From Plecoglossus altivelis (Eukaryota > Chordata > Actinopteri > Osmeriformes > Plecoglossidae), in the NCBI GenBank assembly GCA_036571765.1, contig BROE01000002.1, positions 848,521 through 912,520 of the forward strand: a stretch of 64,000 nucleotides of DNA. The letters are read 5' to 3'. Shown one piece after another: positions 1 through 13,357 of this stretch. The translations under genes and the position numbers were made by a program. The notes beneath the pieces were generated by a model. The model did not search any database. It worked only from the letters and a program-made list of their open reading frames with translations, and was not told the origin of the DNA. Each line of letters begins with the position of its first letter. Position 1 is the stretch's first letter.

Positions 1-207
1 AGAGAGATGTGTCCTCTCGGTCTCGCCGTGGCCTTCCACTCTCTTTGTTTTCTCTTCATCTCGCTCTCTTCTGCTCTTTCTCTCTGCCTCTCTCCCTCAC
101 TCATCTCTCGTCCTCTCTGCCTCGTCTCTTTCCCTCCCTCCCTACTTCTTTCTCGTCATCTCTTTTTCTTTCTTCTATTTTTCTCTCTTACCCCCTCCTC
201 CCTTCAG

Positions 208-1455
208 TTTCCCTTGTCGCGTCGGGGCCAGATACAGGGTGGTTGCCAACGGCGACACGGCTAACAAGGTGGGCACGTACCAGCTGGCCATCGCCGCTAA
301 GCATCATGGGATCCCGTTCTACGTGGCGGCGCCCAGCACGTCATGTGACCTGAGTCTGGAGAGCGGACGGGACATCGTGATAGAGGAACGCCCTGCAGAG
401 GAGCTCACCAGCATCAATGGGATTCCCCATCGCACGCGCCAGGTGTGTGTGGGGTGGTTGTGGTGTGTGTTGTGTGTGGGTCGTGGGCGTGGGGTTGTTG
501 TGTGTGTGTGCGGGGGGTGGGGGGGGGGGTTGTGTTGGGTGTGTGGTGGGGTTGTGGTGTGGGTTGCATTTGTCGTGGGTTGTATAGGGTCGTGGGTTGA
601 GGTGGGTTGGGTGTCGTGATGGGTGTGGGGTTTGTGGTGTCTCGTGGGGTTGTTGTGGGTTTGTTGTGTGTACGGTGTGTTGGTGTTTGGGTGGGATTGA
701 GGAAGGGGGAGTGGGTACGTGAGATGGGACGGGGGGACCAAATATATTAGCTTGATGGGACAGATGTAGATGAGAGGAAGTAGTATAAGAGTGTGGTTCT
801 GTGCATGTGTGCGTGTGCTGTGTGTGTGTGTGTTCAGTACTGATTGATTCTGTCTAGTAATCTCTAATTAGAGAGCTGCTGTCTATCACTAGCAGTAATT
901 AACCAATCTATGTTAATGGAACCACAGATCCCAAGAGAGTGTTGTGTGTGTCGTTGGTGTGTGTGTGTGTGTGTGTAGTGTGTTGTGTGTGTCTGTTCCA
1001 GTTAATTGAATAGTAAGTTCATTTCTGTGACGAATGTTTCTTTTTTACTAACAATTCTTATCTCTTTTCTTTCTGGGTCTGTTCTATCTTTTTGCTCTTT
1101 CTCTCTACTATTTCAGCCCCGCCTGCCACCTATTCTTTTCCCTTCCTTTCTTTTTCCTCCATCTGTCTCCCTCTTTCCCTGCCTCCCCCTCCCCTGCTCC
1201 CTCTCCTCCTCCCCTCTCTCCCTCCTTCTCTCCCTCCTCTCCCTTCTGCCTCCCTCTCCCTCCTCCCTCCCCCTCTCCCTCCCTCTCCCTCCCCCTCTCC
1301 TTCCCTCTCCCTCCCCCTCAGGTATAGAGGTGTGGAACCCTGCGTTTGATGTGACCCCCCACCAGCTGATCACAGGGGGCATCATCACAGAGTTGGGGGT
1401 CTTCCTCCCCTCTGAGCTGCAGGCTGCGCTCACAGGGCGCCTCACTGCCCTGTAG
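208..1455 (+). CDS. mri1: Methylthioribose-1-phosphate isomerase, last two exons (5' part outside window)
   Basis: Mri1 converts methylthioribose-1-phosphate to methylthioribulose-1-phosphate in the cytosolic methionine salvage pathway and belongs to the eIF2B-alpha/beta/delta-like fold family. Two exons are visible. Exon 208-442 (acceptor ttcag, donor gtgtgt) encodes the NGDTANKVGTYQLAI segment, then KHHGIPFYVAAP and the IVIEERP strand. Exon 1322-1455 (acceptor ctcag) encodes IEVWNPAFDVTPHQLITGG, ELGVF and a stop at 1453-1455. These are the family's C-terminal signature segments. The start of exon 208 reads GARYRVVANGD where GADRVVANGD is expected, a net gain of three bases. The 3' end of that exon (421-442) does not join the next exon in frame as written, which suggests an indel in the consensus. 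An AATAAA-like signal lies near 1720-1730. Upstream exons lie before base 1. Confidence 0.9.
443..1321 (+). repeat. mri1 last intron: (GT)n-rich block and pyrimidine tract
   Basis: The intron begins at its donor with GT/GGT-rich simple sequence (443-730), holds shorter (GT)n runs at 820-835 and 955-1000, and ends in about 220 bases of CCCTCTC pyrimidine tract (1100-1320) up to the acceptor. I see no coding sequence in it. Long ORFs here are products of simple repeats. Confidence 0.8.
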
Positions 1456-1955
1456 ACGCGATGGGCTCCCTCTGCTGGTAGCAGAGCTGTACTACAGGTG
1501 TACGCTGTTATACACCCCCCGTCCCCGTCCCCTGCCACCCTCACCTCACACACACACACACTCATACTCCGTTCTCTCTCACACACACACACTTCGTTCT
1601 CTTACACACTTACACCTGGAGCATCTCATCGTGCACAGGTGGGACAAGTCCCCTGTCTCGCCTACACTTTTTATGACGAAAAAATTATATTTAACGGACG
1701 CAAACTCAGTTCTAAAAAAAATAAATAAAATTAAAACACATTTGAAAACAAATCTACGTCCCTGATACACACACACACACACACACACGTCTTTTCACAA
1801 GTGTATTTGGTGGAGCTTAGTTTGCTACACACACCATTCATGTTCTGCTTCCGTGCTTAGCTACTAGTGTCTCACTAAAACTCTTAGGCTTCCTTAGTCG
1901 CCCCTTGGGATGAGTAAAAACGCTTACTTAGGTTTACCTAAACACACAGGGCTCA

Positions 1956-1972
1956 GACACACACACACACAA

Positions 1973-2016
<44 letters not shown>

Positions 2017-2771
2017 TCTCTCGCTCCATATCTATCAGTCTTTCTCTCTGTCTCCCTATAACTCTACAAACAACTTGAATGAAAAGGTTTTAATGAACAA
2101 AGTGTATTTATCAGTTGTCCAAAAAAAAACACTCTAAACCTTGAGAATCTTTTGAAAGGAGATTTGTACAACAGCGATTATGTGATATTTTTCTCTTCAG
2201 CGGTTTGTGGTGCTTACAATGCAGCTTCTTCCTACGTTCAATGTAGATGCATCTACCAGTGTGTACATATGTACTTCTGATCCCACTACCCTGACAATTG
2301 AGATTAGCAAAGATATCGATCGTTAATTTGTAGAAAAACATCCCTCCGCCCCTAATCAGCCTCCCAATATAAATGTTATATTAACATTTATTTCCCTCGT
2401 TGTTGAACAGAGTTATGATTGTTTGGTTCGAAGGTCAAAGGCAGACGGAGGTGAAAGACAACAGGAGATATCAGGCGCTGGCCCTTTAAGACGCTTTGAC
2501 AGTTTCTATTGGGCGACCAAACTCTGCTCTGATTCACACACACTCTCTCACTCTCTCACACACTCTCACTCACTCTCTCACTCTCTCTCACACACTCTCC
2601 CACTCTCTCACTCTCTACCACACACTCACTCACTCTCACACACTCTCTCGCTCTCACACACACTCTCTCACTCACTCACTCTCACACACTCTCTCGCTCT
2701 CACACACTCTCTCTCACACTCTCTCACTTTCTCTCGCGCACTCACACTCTCTTAACACCCTCTGCTCTGAT

Positions 2772-2826
<55 letters not shown>

Positions 2827-2850
2827 CACACACACACACACCTACTAAGA
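1956..2850. repeat. Intergenic (CA)n and (CT)n microsatellites
   Basis: CA and CT simple repeats lie at 1768-1790, 1956-2030 and especially 2533-2845, where CACACTCTCT arrays end in pure (CA)n. The sequence between them (2050-2500) shows no coding signal that I recognise. Confidence 0.85.
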
Positions 2851-3104
2851 CAAAACGATCGCTTCTTTGGTGACTTGGTCTCATGAGATGTCAAGACTTT
2901 GATCATGTTGTTCAAACAAACACAAAATTGGAAAAGGGATACTTACATGAAAACAATATTGGAAAGTAGCTACGGTATTTCTACACTTTGATATGTTTGG
3001 AGGGGGTCCGTTCACTGTACTGAATGTCTCAGGCCCCTGGCAACAGGCGGGCTTTGTTCACTGCCTTACACCACCAGCAGGTATAGCGCCACCGCTATGC
3101 TACA

Positions 3105-3600
3105 TGCTAACAGAATCAGGACTAAAGCTAAGCTAACACGCTAACGGAATCAGGACTAAAGCTAAGCTAACACGCTAACGGAATCAGGACTAAAGCTAAG
3201 CTAACACGCTAACGGAATCAGGACCACAGCTAATCTAACATGCTAACGGAACCACTGCTAGGCTGTCAGGACCATGATGTGATGTTAACATGCTGTTGGA
3301 ATCATGACTACAGATCAACGTACACGCTACGATGACCACTGCTATGATATCAGGACCAATGCTTCACTAAAATGCTTTGAGTCAGGAATACAGCTTAACT
3401 AATATGCTAACAGCAGCGCTGCCAACTCACTCACTAGCTGTGGGATACATGCATTTGATTAGTTCCACGCAAATGTGTGCAAGTTGGAAGCACTTAAACA
3501 GGATCACTGCTATGCTAACAGGACCGCCGCAATGCTAACATGCTATCAGAACATGGACTACAGCTAAGCTAACACGCTAACAGGTCAGAACAGTTTGTGC
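3105..3600. repeat. 34-bp tandem repeat, degenerate
   Basis: A unit of about 34 bases built around GCTAACGGAATCAGGACTA and AAGCTAAGCTAACAC repeats almost exactly at 3115-3245. It then decays into scattered copies of the GCTAACA core to about 3590. There is no coding frame. It is an ordinary intergenic minisatellite between mri1 and the L10K gene. Confidence 0.75.
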
Positions 3601-4084
3601 AATGCACCCGAAACCTGTATTCTACTTCTCAGCAAACACAGACACCCCCTCCTTCCTTTATTCACCAACTGAACACACAAACTCATCTGTTTGTCTCTGT
3701 TCCATCCTTTCTACCTGCTACACCCCCCCGCGCCCCCCTCCACCCCTGCAAATTCTATTTTCTTCTCCCTGAGGATGTCGAGATAGAAAGTTCCGGAACT
3801 TTCCTGTCAGAAAAGAGAGCAAAAAAAAAAAAGTACAAATAATCTAACAAAAACAAACCACCAAAAAAAGTAAATAAAAGAATTCTAGAATCACGTAGTG
3901 TGTCACAGTTTCGTTCACATTCTAGAATGTGCCGTAGAATAGAGCTAGACCCAACTCAGCCCCTCCCTCCCTCCCCCTCACCACTCTCAAACCTTCCCCA
4001 TCTCTTTACCTCACTCTACCCCTCCCCCCCAGAACCAGGGGAGATTCCCTCCTTTCTCCCTGGTCACAAGGATGCTGTACAGCA

Positions 4085-4305
4085 GGGGTCTCCAATCCTG
4101 GTCCTTGAGGGCCGCTGTCCTGAAGGTTTTCAGTGTTTCCCTGCTCCAGCACACCTGAGTCTAATAAAGGGTCATCATGATGGAAGGTCCCGAGAGGCTT
4201 GGGTAATGACCATTCGTTTGAATCAGGTGTGCTGGAGGAAGGAAACATCTAAAACCTTGAGGACAGCGGCAATCGAGGACCAGGATTGGAGACCCTGCTA
4301 TACAG
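4085..4305. mobile_element. Palindromic MITE-like element with long inverted ends
   Basis: The left end (4087-4131, containing GTCTCCAATCCTGGTCC) is repeated as its reverse complement at the right end (4250-4297, containing GGACCAGGATTGGAGAC). The interior is also partly self-complementary (CAGCACACCTGAGTC versus GAATCAGGTGTGCTG). This is the form of a widespread non-autonomous DNA element of fishes. No transposase is present. Confidence 0.75.
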
Positions 4306-4500
4306 CATAGGTGTTGAACTCCGGTCCTCGAGGGTTGCTGTCCTGAAGGTCATAGGTGTGTTGTTATCAAGCTCTGTGGATAGCCTGGCTAATCTGTACT
4401 CCATCATTATTAGATTCAGGTGTGCTGGAGCAGGGATACATCGAAAAACGCTTCAGGAGAGCGTGCCTCGAGGACCTGAGTTTTACAACTGCTTATAAGC
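4303..4500. mobile_element. Second, diverged copy of the palindromic MITE-like element
   Basis: It starts directly after the first copy with GTTGAACTCCGGTCCTCGAG and ends with CTCGAGGACCTGAGTTTTAC, an imperfect inverted match. Its interior carries the same AGATTCAGGTGTGCTGGAGC block as the first element. It is older or more error-laden than its neighbour. A C-rich/poly-T stretch follows at 4591-4642. Confidence 0.65.
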
Positions 4501-5634
4501 ATCAAGATCACAGCGGCTTGCGTGACACCCGACCACAGACATCGACTTCTCTTGGGCTGATATCTTCCATTTTCATTTTATATTCATTTCTTTTTTTTTT
4601 TTTGGTTGACCCCCCCCCGCTCCCCCCCCCCCCCCCCCCCCGGTCGTTGAGAAATGGAAGAAAGATTGACATGAGAGAGATTCAAAGGTCCAGAACAATG
4701 TAGCAACTTTGTGGCCATCTGTAATTTTGTTCCAAACTCGAGAAGACGAAGAAAAGAAACGGTACAAGAACGTTACGGGTTTTGTTTATTTTCGAATGTT
4801 CGTTCGTTACCACGACGACGATTATTTGCTCTATGGTATGATGTTTTTAAAATTCTTTTATTTTTTATTGTTTGGTGATTCTTTGTGATGCCGCTGTTGT
4901 TTAATAGCCTTCGCATCACCAAGTGAGGCCTACCTTAACCACAACTACACGAACTTCCCAGCGGGCGCCAAACACACGACACACTTGTTACCATCACACA
5001 CGACACACTGTCACCATCACACACAACATCCTCCCGCCCAATAGCACACACACTCACACAACAGCCAAAAAATCACACACACAAACAATGAGAAATTGCT
5101 TCTAAAACAGGCTATATTTGCCAAACGCTCTTTCGGTCAATCCTGCTAAATCAACCAATGGGAGGCAGCTCTGATGACAGTTTATGTATGAGCCAATCAG
5201 AAGAGAGCTTTGTGTTTGGTGACAGTTAAGGTAGCAGTGAAGTTTGGAGAGCCTCTTTGAGTGTAGCATTCTACGTTTTTATCGTTATTAATATTCACAT
5301 CTGGGTTTAGTTTTGTATTAAGTGAAGATAGTTCAAACTGGATGTTTTTTTTATATATATGTATATGAATATAATGCTGTATACTGCAGTCATGAAACAA
5401 GAGATTTCTCTTTCACATCAGTTCAATAAAAATGAAGGGACAAAGTATGACGTGAGTCTTTCTTTCTTATTCTAATTAATCATTTTTTTTTATGATATAT
5501 TGTACTATATTATTTGATTGAAACGACAACATCTCACGGTGAACGACCTAACCATCTCGATCTTCGACGCACCGACAAACCGATATTCTGTTTCCGGGTT
5601 AAAGGTCAAATCGTAATCGTTTTAGTTGAAAAAG

Positions 5635-6831
5635 ATGGCGCAAGGCAAACAGAAGTTCAAGGGACAAAGACCTGGCGGAGCGAAGAAACCGCAGGCGAAC
5701 AAACAAAAAGGACCGAAAAAAGGAGGTTTGTTCGATATTACTCTTCTGTTACGTTTAGTCTAGTCTTATTTGGTTTCTCTAACCGTGTAAAGTTTAGAAG
5801 GTGGTGCGACATGCGTTAGGGTGGCCATCCTGGATCATACAGGGGGCGAGTAGCGCCACAATGGCTTGAAATCCACGTTTAAATGTGGAAACTGAAAAGT
5901 GTGATCACAGACGGAACATTAAATCTCTCCCTCCTTTTAACAGCCAGAGTGATCGCTCCCAAGAAGGCTGTAGTTGTCCAACAGCAGAAATTGAAGAAGG
6001 TAAGAAACACACAGGAAATGTTTTTTTATACTCGACTCACAAAATCTTGAAAGGAAACTAGAATAATCTGTCTGTCTGGCAAACCAAGGTCTGCTTCTCT
6101 CTAACCTAAGTAGGATACTTACCGGCATGTTGCCATGGACACCAACATTAACTACCCTTATTGTGTTGTTATAACAACACGGATTAGCATCTTCACTGTG
6201 TACAACTGGCAAGATTAGCGATGCGAGTTTTTCGTCTTTGGCTAACTTTGAAAAACCACTGTGAATCTGTTGGAAAGCGTGGAAGTTCACTTGTAAAATA
6301 GGGGCGCAGTTTATAATATAATACATTGTTTTGTAATAGTTACTGTACCAGTGCAGCTTTAAGGTCAACGGCAGCCAAACTTGGCTAGTGTAGCTCTGAA
6401 TGAGGCTGGTTAGATAGTTTGACTTTAGATAGAGGTCGTAGGTTTAAATCGGCCTCTGTAAATCGCTTTGGATAAACGCGTTTGCTAAGTAGGCATGTAT
6501 GCACACTAAACCTCTTAATGTCCACGTATTATAATGTCTCTGAGCTACAACAGTTGTTGTACGTCACTAACGATTTACAGGACGACGGTTACACATATGC
6601 TTCGACTGTTACCAGCGAACCTGAATCTTGTTTATTTTTATTATTTTTTAATCTCTTACCCCTGGTTCTACCCTGCAGGGCTTGGAGGTGGCTATTAGGA
6701 ACAAGATTGAGCAAGAGGTGACCCACAAGGCATCTAACTCTCTCCACAAACATCTGAGCATCGTGAAGGGAGCCGAGAGAAAAGGACCTCCAGGAGTGGG
6801 GCAGAACACAGGGGCTAGTACCTCCAAGTAG
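5635..6831 (+). CDS. Leydig cell tumor 10 kDa protein (L10K/C19orf53) homologue
   Basis: Three exons, 5635-5725, 5944-5999 and 6679-6831, join in frame with GT/AG borders to give 99 residues, the length of the human protein. Residues 1-31 are basic and Gly/Lys/Gln-rich (MAQGKQKFKGQRPGGAKK). The middle exon encodes ARVIAPKKAVVVQQQKLKK, and the last encodes a helix with NKIEQEVTHKAS and ends NTGASTSK. The family (UPF0390) is small, conserved in eukaryotes, probably nuclear/nucleolar and of unclear function. In human it is next to MRI1, as here. The start is the first ATG after a short GC-poor leader carrying an ETS-like TTCCGG at about 5591. AATAAA lies at 7334-7339. Confidence 0.92.
6375..6496 (+). 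mobile_element. SINE tail fragment in L10K intron 2
   Basis: The piece TCGCTTTGGATAAACGCGTT followed by TGCTAAGTAGG matches the conserved 3' tail shared by many tRNA-derived fish SINEs (usual form CGCTTTGGATAAAAGCGTCT). Only the tail is clear and the tRNA-related head was not found. Nothing else notable is seen in this intron. Confidence 0.6.
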
Positions 6832-7333
6832 CCTGGATACGACCCGCTAATGTCCCGCCCCGTCCCGCTCCTCCCCCACCCCGCTCCTCCTCCTCCTCCT
6901 ACCTAGACTAACCTGTGAATGTAGACTAGATGAGGAGCCAGCGTGATGGGCCTCTCCCTCTCTCTCTTCCCCGCGGAACTCTTCCGGTTGTGTTTAGGAG
7001 AGCATTCAAGAGCTTGTGTACCAGATCGCAGAGGACACGTCTGACGGGACTGAAACGAGTGTTGGTGTCATGCTGAAAGCGGCCACTAGGTGGCGATAGC
7101 ACTCAGTCAAGCCTGAGAAGAACCCTGTTGGAAGAAACGAGCTGATTTGACACCGCGACAGTGTTTGTTTAGCTGTTACCTTGTAGTTAAAGGGCATGAA
7201 AAGCGTTGTATTCCTCCTTGTGTGCATATTTACAAGGCTTCTGGCTCGTTTATTCACTGTTGTGCTTGTTATCGATAATATCAAAGATGCTAACAAGCTC
7301 TCATCTGACACGTGATTCAAATGCTAAAAAAAT

Positions 7334-7339
7334 AATAAA
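7334..7339 (+). promoter_or_regulatory. Polyadenylation signal AATAAA of the L10K gene
   Basis: AATAAA lies about 500 bases after the stop codon in an A/T-rich setting, and a T/GT-rich stretch follows at 7361-7380. It is the best candidate 3' end for the gene. From here to 8500 I see no further coding exon; this is the slc25a23 upstream region. Confidence 0.6.
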
Positions 7340-8502
7340 AGTATGTTGATATATTTATACAAGTAGCGCATTTGTTTGTGAGTTTGACAATTGCCTCCCC
7401 CCACACCTTTTGTTCGGCGTGAACCCTTAAGTATTCAGACCAAAGTATTAGATGTTAAAACAACAGTTAACTTGCCTTATTTAGTCAGGAGGGCCTCGAG
7501 AAAGTAACAGGTGTTACTAATAAGACGCGTGTGTGCACGTGAGTGCGCATGCAGCTCTCAGTTTCTTAATATTGTTCTCAATTTGAGCTGCACGAGGGGG
7601 AGGGACATGTTTGTACTCGTAGTTTTTATGACGTTATGGACAGATTATTGACAAATCTAACAAACCCAAGTGTTTCACAATCACAGACGCACTCAATTTC
7701 GATAGGAGATACGCCGTTTTCAAGTTAACCTTGTCTCTAAAGTCAGAGTGCGTGTGTGTTCATATTAAACTGAACATGAACGCGATTTCTTTGAACGGCG
7801 CATGACTCGCGCAGACTTCCCTTCCCTCTCGGTAACCACTGTTTCGACGCTCACGCGCTGCCGTAAGAGACGGCGAGACAGTGTGTACCGTGTCCGAAGC
7901 AAGGGCACGTTGAGAACACGGTGATTCTACGCGTGCCAACCGATCCCGACTCCACCGAACACATTTCTCGTAACTCTTGTTCATTTTTCGCTGTTAACGA
8001 TGCGGTAAAGCGAAGCGCGCGTACGCCTGCATAACGTCAGAACTGTTTCACCCGTAGGCTTCAGTCTGCTTGCTTGCAGTAGAAACAAGACGCACAAGGC
8101 ACGTTTAATCTCCGAATGTTCCGTTCTTACCCGGTACAGGCATGAATATGACACCGGATTAGCGTTATCGACCGGGCCATCTAAGGAGGAACGCTGTCCA
8201 GGCGCTGTTCAAACTCTACTGGCAAAGAGGGGGGAGAGAAAACAAGAGTGTTCTAACCTCTTCCTGGTTTCTTAGCTTGTAAACATCGAGTAATTATGGA
8301 CATTTGAGAGGAACCGAACCCACGTGCCAGCTGTTAACCGCTGGGGATGTTAATCGCGTGCTCTGGTGTATGTATATAGCGCGAGATCGTAAATTACATG
8401 GACAAGAGGACGTCGTTGTAGATTACAGTTTCACTCGGAAAGCTGTGATCAAACCGTGTCTCTGGCTGTCACCGGCGGGTCTCGTGTCTTTGCGGTCGCC
8501 AT

Positions 8503-9829
8503 ATGGGGCAGCCAGGGGCTCGGGTCCCCCGGGGCTGGATCCCTGCCCGGTGTCAGGACGGCGGGGGTTCTGACACGGACCGGGAGAAACGGTACGCGGA
8601 GCTGTTTGACGAGCTCGATCTCAACAAGGATGGACGAATCGACATATACGAGCTGCGGACCGGCCTGGCCGCGCGGGGTCTCTCTCGCGGCTCTGTGGAC
8701 AGGGTAAGCGCGCTGCAAAGGGAAACTAGAAAACACACAATCTTAAGAAACAGGCCAAGAAAAAAACGGTGCTGTTGAGAGCTTGCGTGTTTGCGCGTGT
8801 GCGTGATGTCACGATGCAAGGACCCCCCCCCCCATTGACCAGCCGGGGGACCCCCTTCCCGGTGCGTGCCCGCTCGTGGCAGTGTGAGCCGAGTAGCCGA
8901 AACGACACTCTTGCTAGTTCGGTTCCTAGTAACCAGGGCTGTGTGTGACGAGTGACGTGTGTTTGTGAGTGTGATGTGTGTTAGTAAGTGTGTGTTCGTG
9001 TGTCAGACATTTCTCACCTTCTTTTGTTGATTTAGGTTTGTTTGCTGGGTGGCAGGTGGACACAGGGATGTCTCTGTGTGTGTGTCTGTCTGTGTGTGTG
9101 TGTGTGCGTCTTTGTGTGTGTCTGTCTGTCTCTGTGTGTGTGTGTCTCTGTGTGTGTGTGTGTGTCTGTCTCTGTGTGTGTGTGTCTCTGTGTGTGTATG
9201 TGTGTGTGTGTCTGTGGTGTGGTGTCTTCTCTGTGTGTGTCTGTTTGCAAACTGTGGTGTGAGTGTGTGTGTGCGTGTAAAGAATAACCCATGTTGGAAA
9301 GAACATACTAGCTATTTTAGTGAAGGGAAGTGAACTTTGAAAGATGAGAAAGGCTCTAACCTTTCTGCCAAGATGGCACCTAGCTTCAAGTTTACAAAGA
9401 CTCTAGTCAAAGATGGACTCTACAATAGACCTACTGTACAATGTTGTTTTCAATTCTTTTGAATAATAATTATAATACATCAATAACCCAAAATACCTGA
9501 TTTTTGTCCTTTCAAATCTTTGTAAACCTTTTTTTTCACACACAACACAAAATAGTGCCCCACCCCCATTAAAAAACTAACTTTTTTGTGCCTGAAATAA
9601 TGTTGATCATGTTACCAAATACAGGTTCAAACTAAAGCTATTAGTATGACCATGTGTGTTAGTGTGTTCTCCAGAGTGTGTGTGTGTGTGTGTTAGTGTG
9701 TGTTAGTGTGTGTTCTCCAGGGTGTGTGTGTGTGTGTGTGTGTTAGTGTGTGTAAATGTGTGTATACATGTGTGTGTGTGTCAGTTGGTGTTCCTCCAGA
9801 GTGTGTGTGTCAGTGTCTCCAGGGTCTCC

Positions 9830-9874
<45 letters not shown>

Positions 9875-10094
9875 GGTGTGATGATGTGTGTGTGTCATCA
9901 GTAATGGAACAGAGACGGCACCATGACCATCGACTGGGATGAGTGGCGAGATCACTTCCTGTTCAACCCGCTGCACAACATGGAGGATGTGGCCCGCTAC
10001 TGGAAACACTCTATGGTGAAAACACTCACTGCACACACACACACACACTCACTGCGCACACACACACACACAACATTTACACACACACACGACT

Positions 10095-10125
<31 letters not shown>

Positions 10126-11160
10126 CTCACTCACTGCACTCATTTTCCTTCATTATATCCTTCGCCCTCCTCCTGTTCCTCCCTCCACCTCCTCCCCCTT
10201 CCCTCCTCTCCCGCCATCCCTCCTATGTCCTTCCTCGTCCTAAACATTCTCTTCCCTCCTCCCCCCTCCCTACTCCTCTCCTCCTTCCCTCCCTCCCCCT
10301 CTCCTCCCTCCCTCCCTCGCCCCCTCTCCTCCTTCCCCTCCCTCCCCCTTCTCTCCCTCCCTCCTCCCTCCCCTCTCCTCCTTCCCTCCCTCCATCCCGC
10401 CTTTCCTCCTCCCTCCCCCTCCAGATGTTAGACATTGGGGAGCAGCTGACAGTACCAGATGATTTCACTGAGCAGGAGAAGAAGTCTGGCTTCGTGTGGA
10501 GGCAGCTGATGGCAGGGGCCATGGCTGGCTCAGTGTCCCGTACTGGCACTGCCCCTCTGGACCGCCTCAAGGTCTTCCTGCAGGTTAGTGTGTGTGTGTG
10601 TGTGTGTGGTGTGTGTGTGTGTGTGCGTGCGTGCGCGCGGTGTGTGTGTGTGTGTGTGTGCTTGTGCCATTAGAGAGTTACCATTTAACTTATTTTCCCT
10701 TCCCAATGTCTCTCTCTCTGAGTCCCCCTCTTCTCCCCCCCTCACACCCCCTCCTCCCTTCCTTGTCCCTCTTGCCCCCTCCTGCCCTCTTCCCCCTCCT
10801 ATCCCTCCCTCCTCCCCTTCCCTCCCCTCTTCCTATCCCCCCTCCTCCCTTTGGTCCCTCCTCCCGCCTCATTCCCCCCCACCACCCCCTCCTTCCCCTC
10901 CCTCTCCCCCCCCCTCCCTTCCCCTCCCATCCTCCCCTTCCCTCCCCCTCCTCCTTCCCCCCTCCTCCCCCCGCTCCCTAGGTGCATGGACAGACCCCAG
11001 GCAGGGGCTCTGTGCTGGATGGACTGAGAGCCATGATCAAAGAGGGGGGGCTGGGTTCCCTCTGGAGGGGCAACGGGGTCAATGTGCTGAAGATCGCCCC
11101 GGAAACTGCTATCAAGTTCCTGGCCTACGAACAGGTGAACGGAACCCTTCTCTCGCTCGC

Positions 11161-11196
<36 letters not shown>

Positions 11197-11200
11197 CTCC

Positions 11201-11239
<39 letters not shown>

Positions 11240-13308
11240 GTCTCTCTCTGTCTCTCTCTGTCTCTCCCTCTACCTCTCTCTCTCTCCCTCTCCCTCCCTC
11301 CCTCTCTCTCTCTCTCTCTATTTATTTTTCCTTCTCTCTGTCTGTCTTTCTCCTCTCTTGCTCTCTCACTCTTCTCTGTCTCACTCTGACATTTTCACTG
11401 ACAACACCCCTCTCATTGGTCTAATATTGTCACATCAAATAACTTTGTTCTTTGCTGAATTCATTCTCATGTTTCCCTCTTTCCATCATATGCCTTCCCC
11501 CTCTCCTTCCCTTCTCCCTCATCCTCTCCCTTCTTTCCCTCTCCCCCTCTCTTCCTACCCTCTCTCCCTCTCCCCCTCGCTTCCTCCCTGTCTCTTCCTC
11601 CCCCTCTCCCTCTTCCTTCTTTCCCTCCCCCTCTCTTCCTCCTGCTCTCTCCCTCTCCGTCTCTCTTCCTCCCCCTCTTCCGCTCTCTTCCTCCCCTCTC
11701 CCTCTTCCTCCCCCTCCCTCTCTCTTCCTCCCCCTCTTCCTCCCTCAGATCAAGCGTGTGATGCATGGTAGTAAGGAGGGCGGGACATTGAGGGTGCACG
11801 AGAGGTTTGTGGCCGGCTCATTGGCTGGAGCCACGGCACAGACTGCGATCTATCCAATGGAGGTCAGGCAGATTCTCACACACACACATACATGTATGCA
11901 CACACACACACACACACATGCACACACATACATGTATGCACACACACACACACACACACACACATGCACACACATACATGTATGCACACACACACACATA
12001 CACACACACACATACACACACACATGCACACACATACATGTATGCACATACACACACACACACACACATACACACATCTGTCTATGTCCCCTTTTGCTTA
12101 CTCCTCTGTTTGTCCTCCTTCTCCTCCTTCCTCCTCATCTTTCTCTTCTCCCTCCCCATCTCTCCTCCCGCCTCCTCCCTCTCCATCTGTCTTTCCTCCT
12201 GCCTCCTCCCTCTCCATCTGTCTCTCCTCCCCTCTCCATCTCTCTCCCATCTCTGCTCCCTCCTCCCTCCCCATCTCTCCTCCCGCCCCCTCAATCTCCA
12301 TCTGTCTCTCCCCTCTCCATCTCTCTCCCATCTCTTCTCCATCTCTTCTCCATCTCTCTCCCATCTCTGCTCCCTCCTCCCTCCCCATCTGTCTCTCCTC
12401 CCTCCCCATCTCTCCTCCCGCCTCCTCCCTCCTCCTCCCCCAGGTCCTGAAGACTCGCCTGACCCTCCGCAGCACGGGTCAATACAGCAGTGTTGCTGAC
12501 TGTGCCAGGCAGATTCTGGAGAGAGAAGGTCCTAAGGCTTTCTACAAGGGCTACCTGCCCAACTTACTGGGCATCATCCCCTATGCTGGCATCGACCTGG
12601 CCGTCTACGAGGTCACACAAACACACACACACACACACGTAGACACACACGCACAAGTAGACACAAACTCGTAGACACGCATGCACACGTAGACACGCAT
12701 GCACACGTAGACACGCATGCACACGTAGACACACACACACACGTGTAGACACACACACTTGTGGACACACACACTTGTGAACACACACACTTGTAGACAC
12801 ACACACTTGTAGACACACATGCACACGTAGACACACACACACACGTGTAGACACACACACTTGTAGACACACATGCACACATAGACACACGCATGTAGAC
12901 ACACACGCATGTAGACACACACACATGTAGACACACACGCTTGTAGACACACACACGTGTAGACACACTGTATTTTGTCGTTGTACACACACTTGTAGAC
13001 ACACCACACTTGTAGACACCACCACATTGTAGACGGGCACACAAACGGACGTGGCCCTTCCATAAACACATGAGAAAAACGACTTATCACTTCTCTTTTC
13101 CCCCCCCTCCCTCCAAACCCTCCCTCCCCTGCTCCACCTCCCTCCCCCCTGCTCCCCTCCAGACCCTGAAGAACGCTTGGCTCCTGAGGAACACGACCTC
13201 CACGGACCCCGGGGTTCTGGTCCTGGTGGGCTGTGGAACCCTCTCTAGTACCTGCGGCCAGCTGGCCTCCTATCCTCTGGCTCTCATCAGGACACGCATG
13301 CAGGCTGA

Positions 13309-13357
<49 letters not shown>

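Noticed and set aside
5937..6368. 143-codon minus-strand frame
   Set aside because: Overlaps L10K exon 2 in antisense, contains no family motif and is bounded by no convincing signals.
11452..12674. Several long open frames rich in Pro/Leu/Ser/His
   Set aside because: Products of CT- and CA-repeats in slc25a23 introns. The real exons 11749-11862 and 12444-12611 are short pieces within them.
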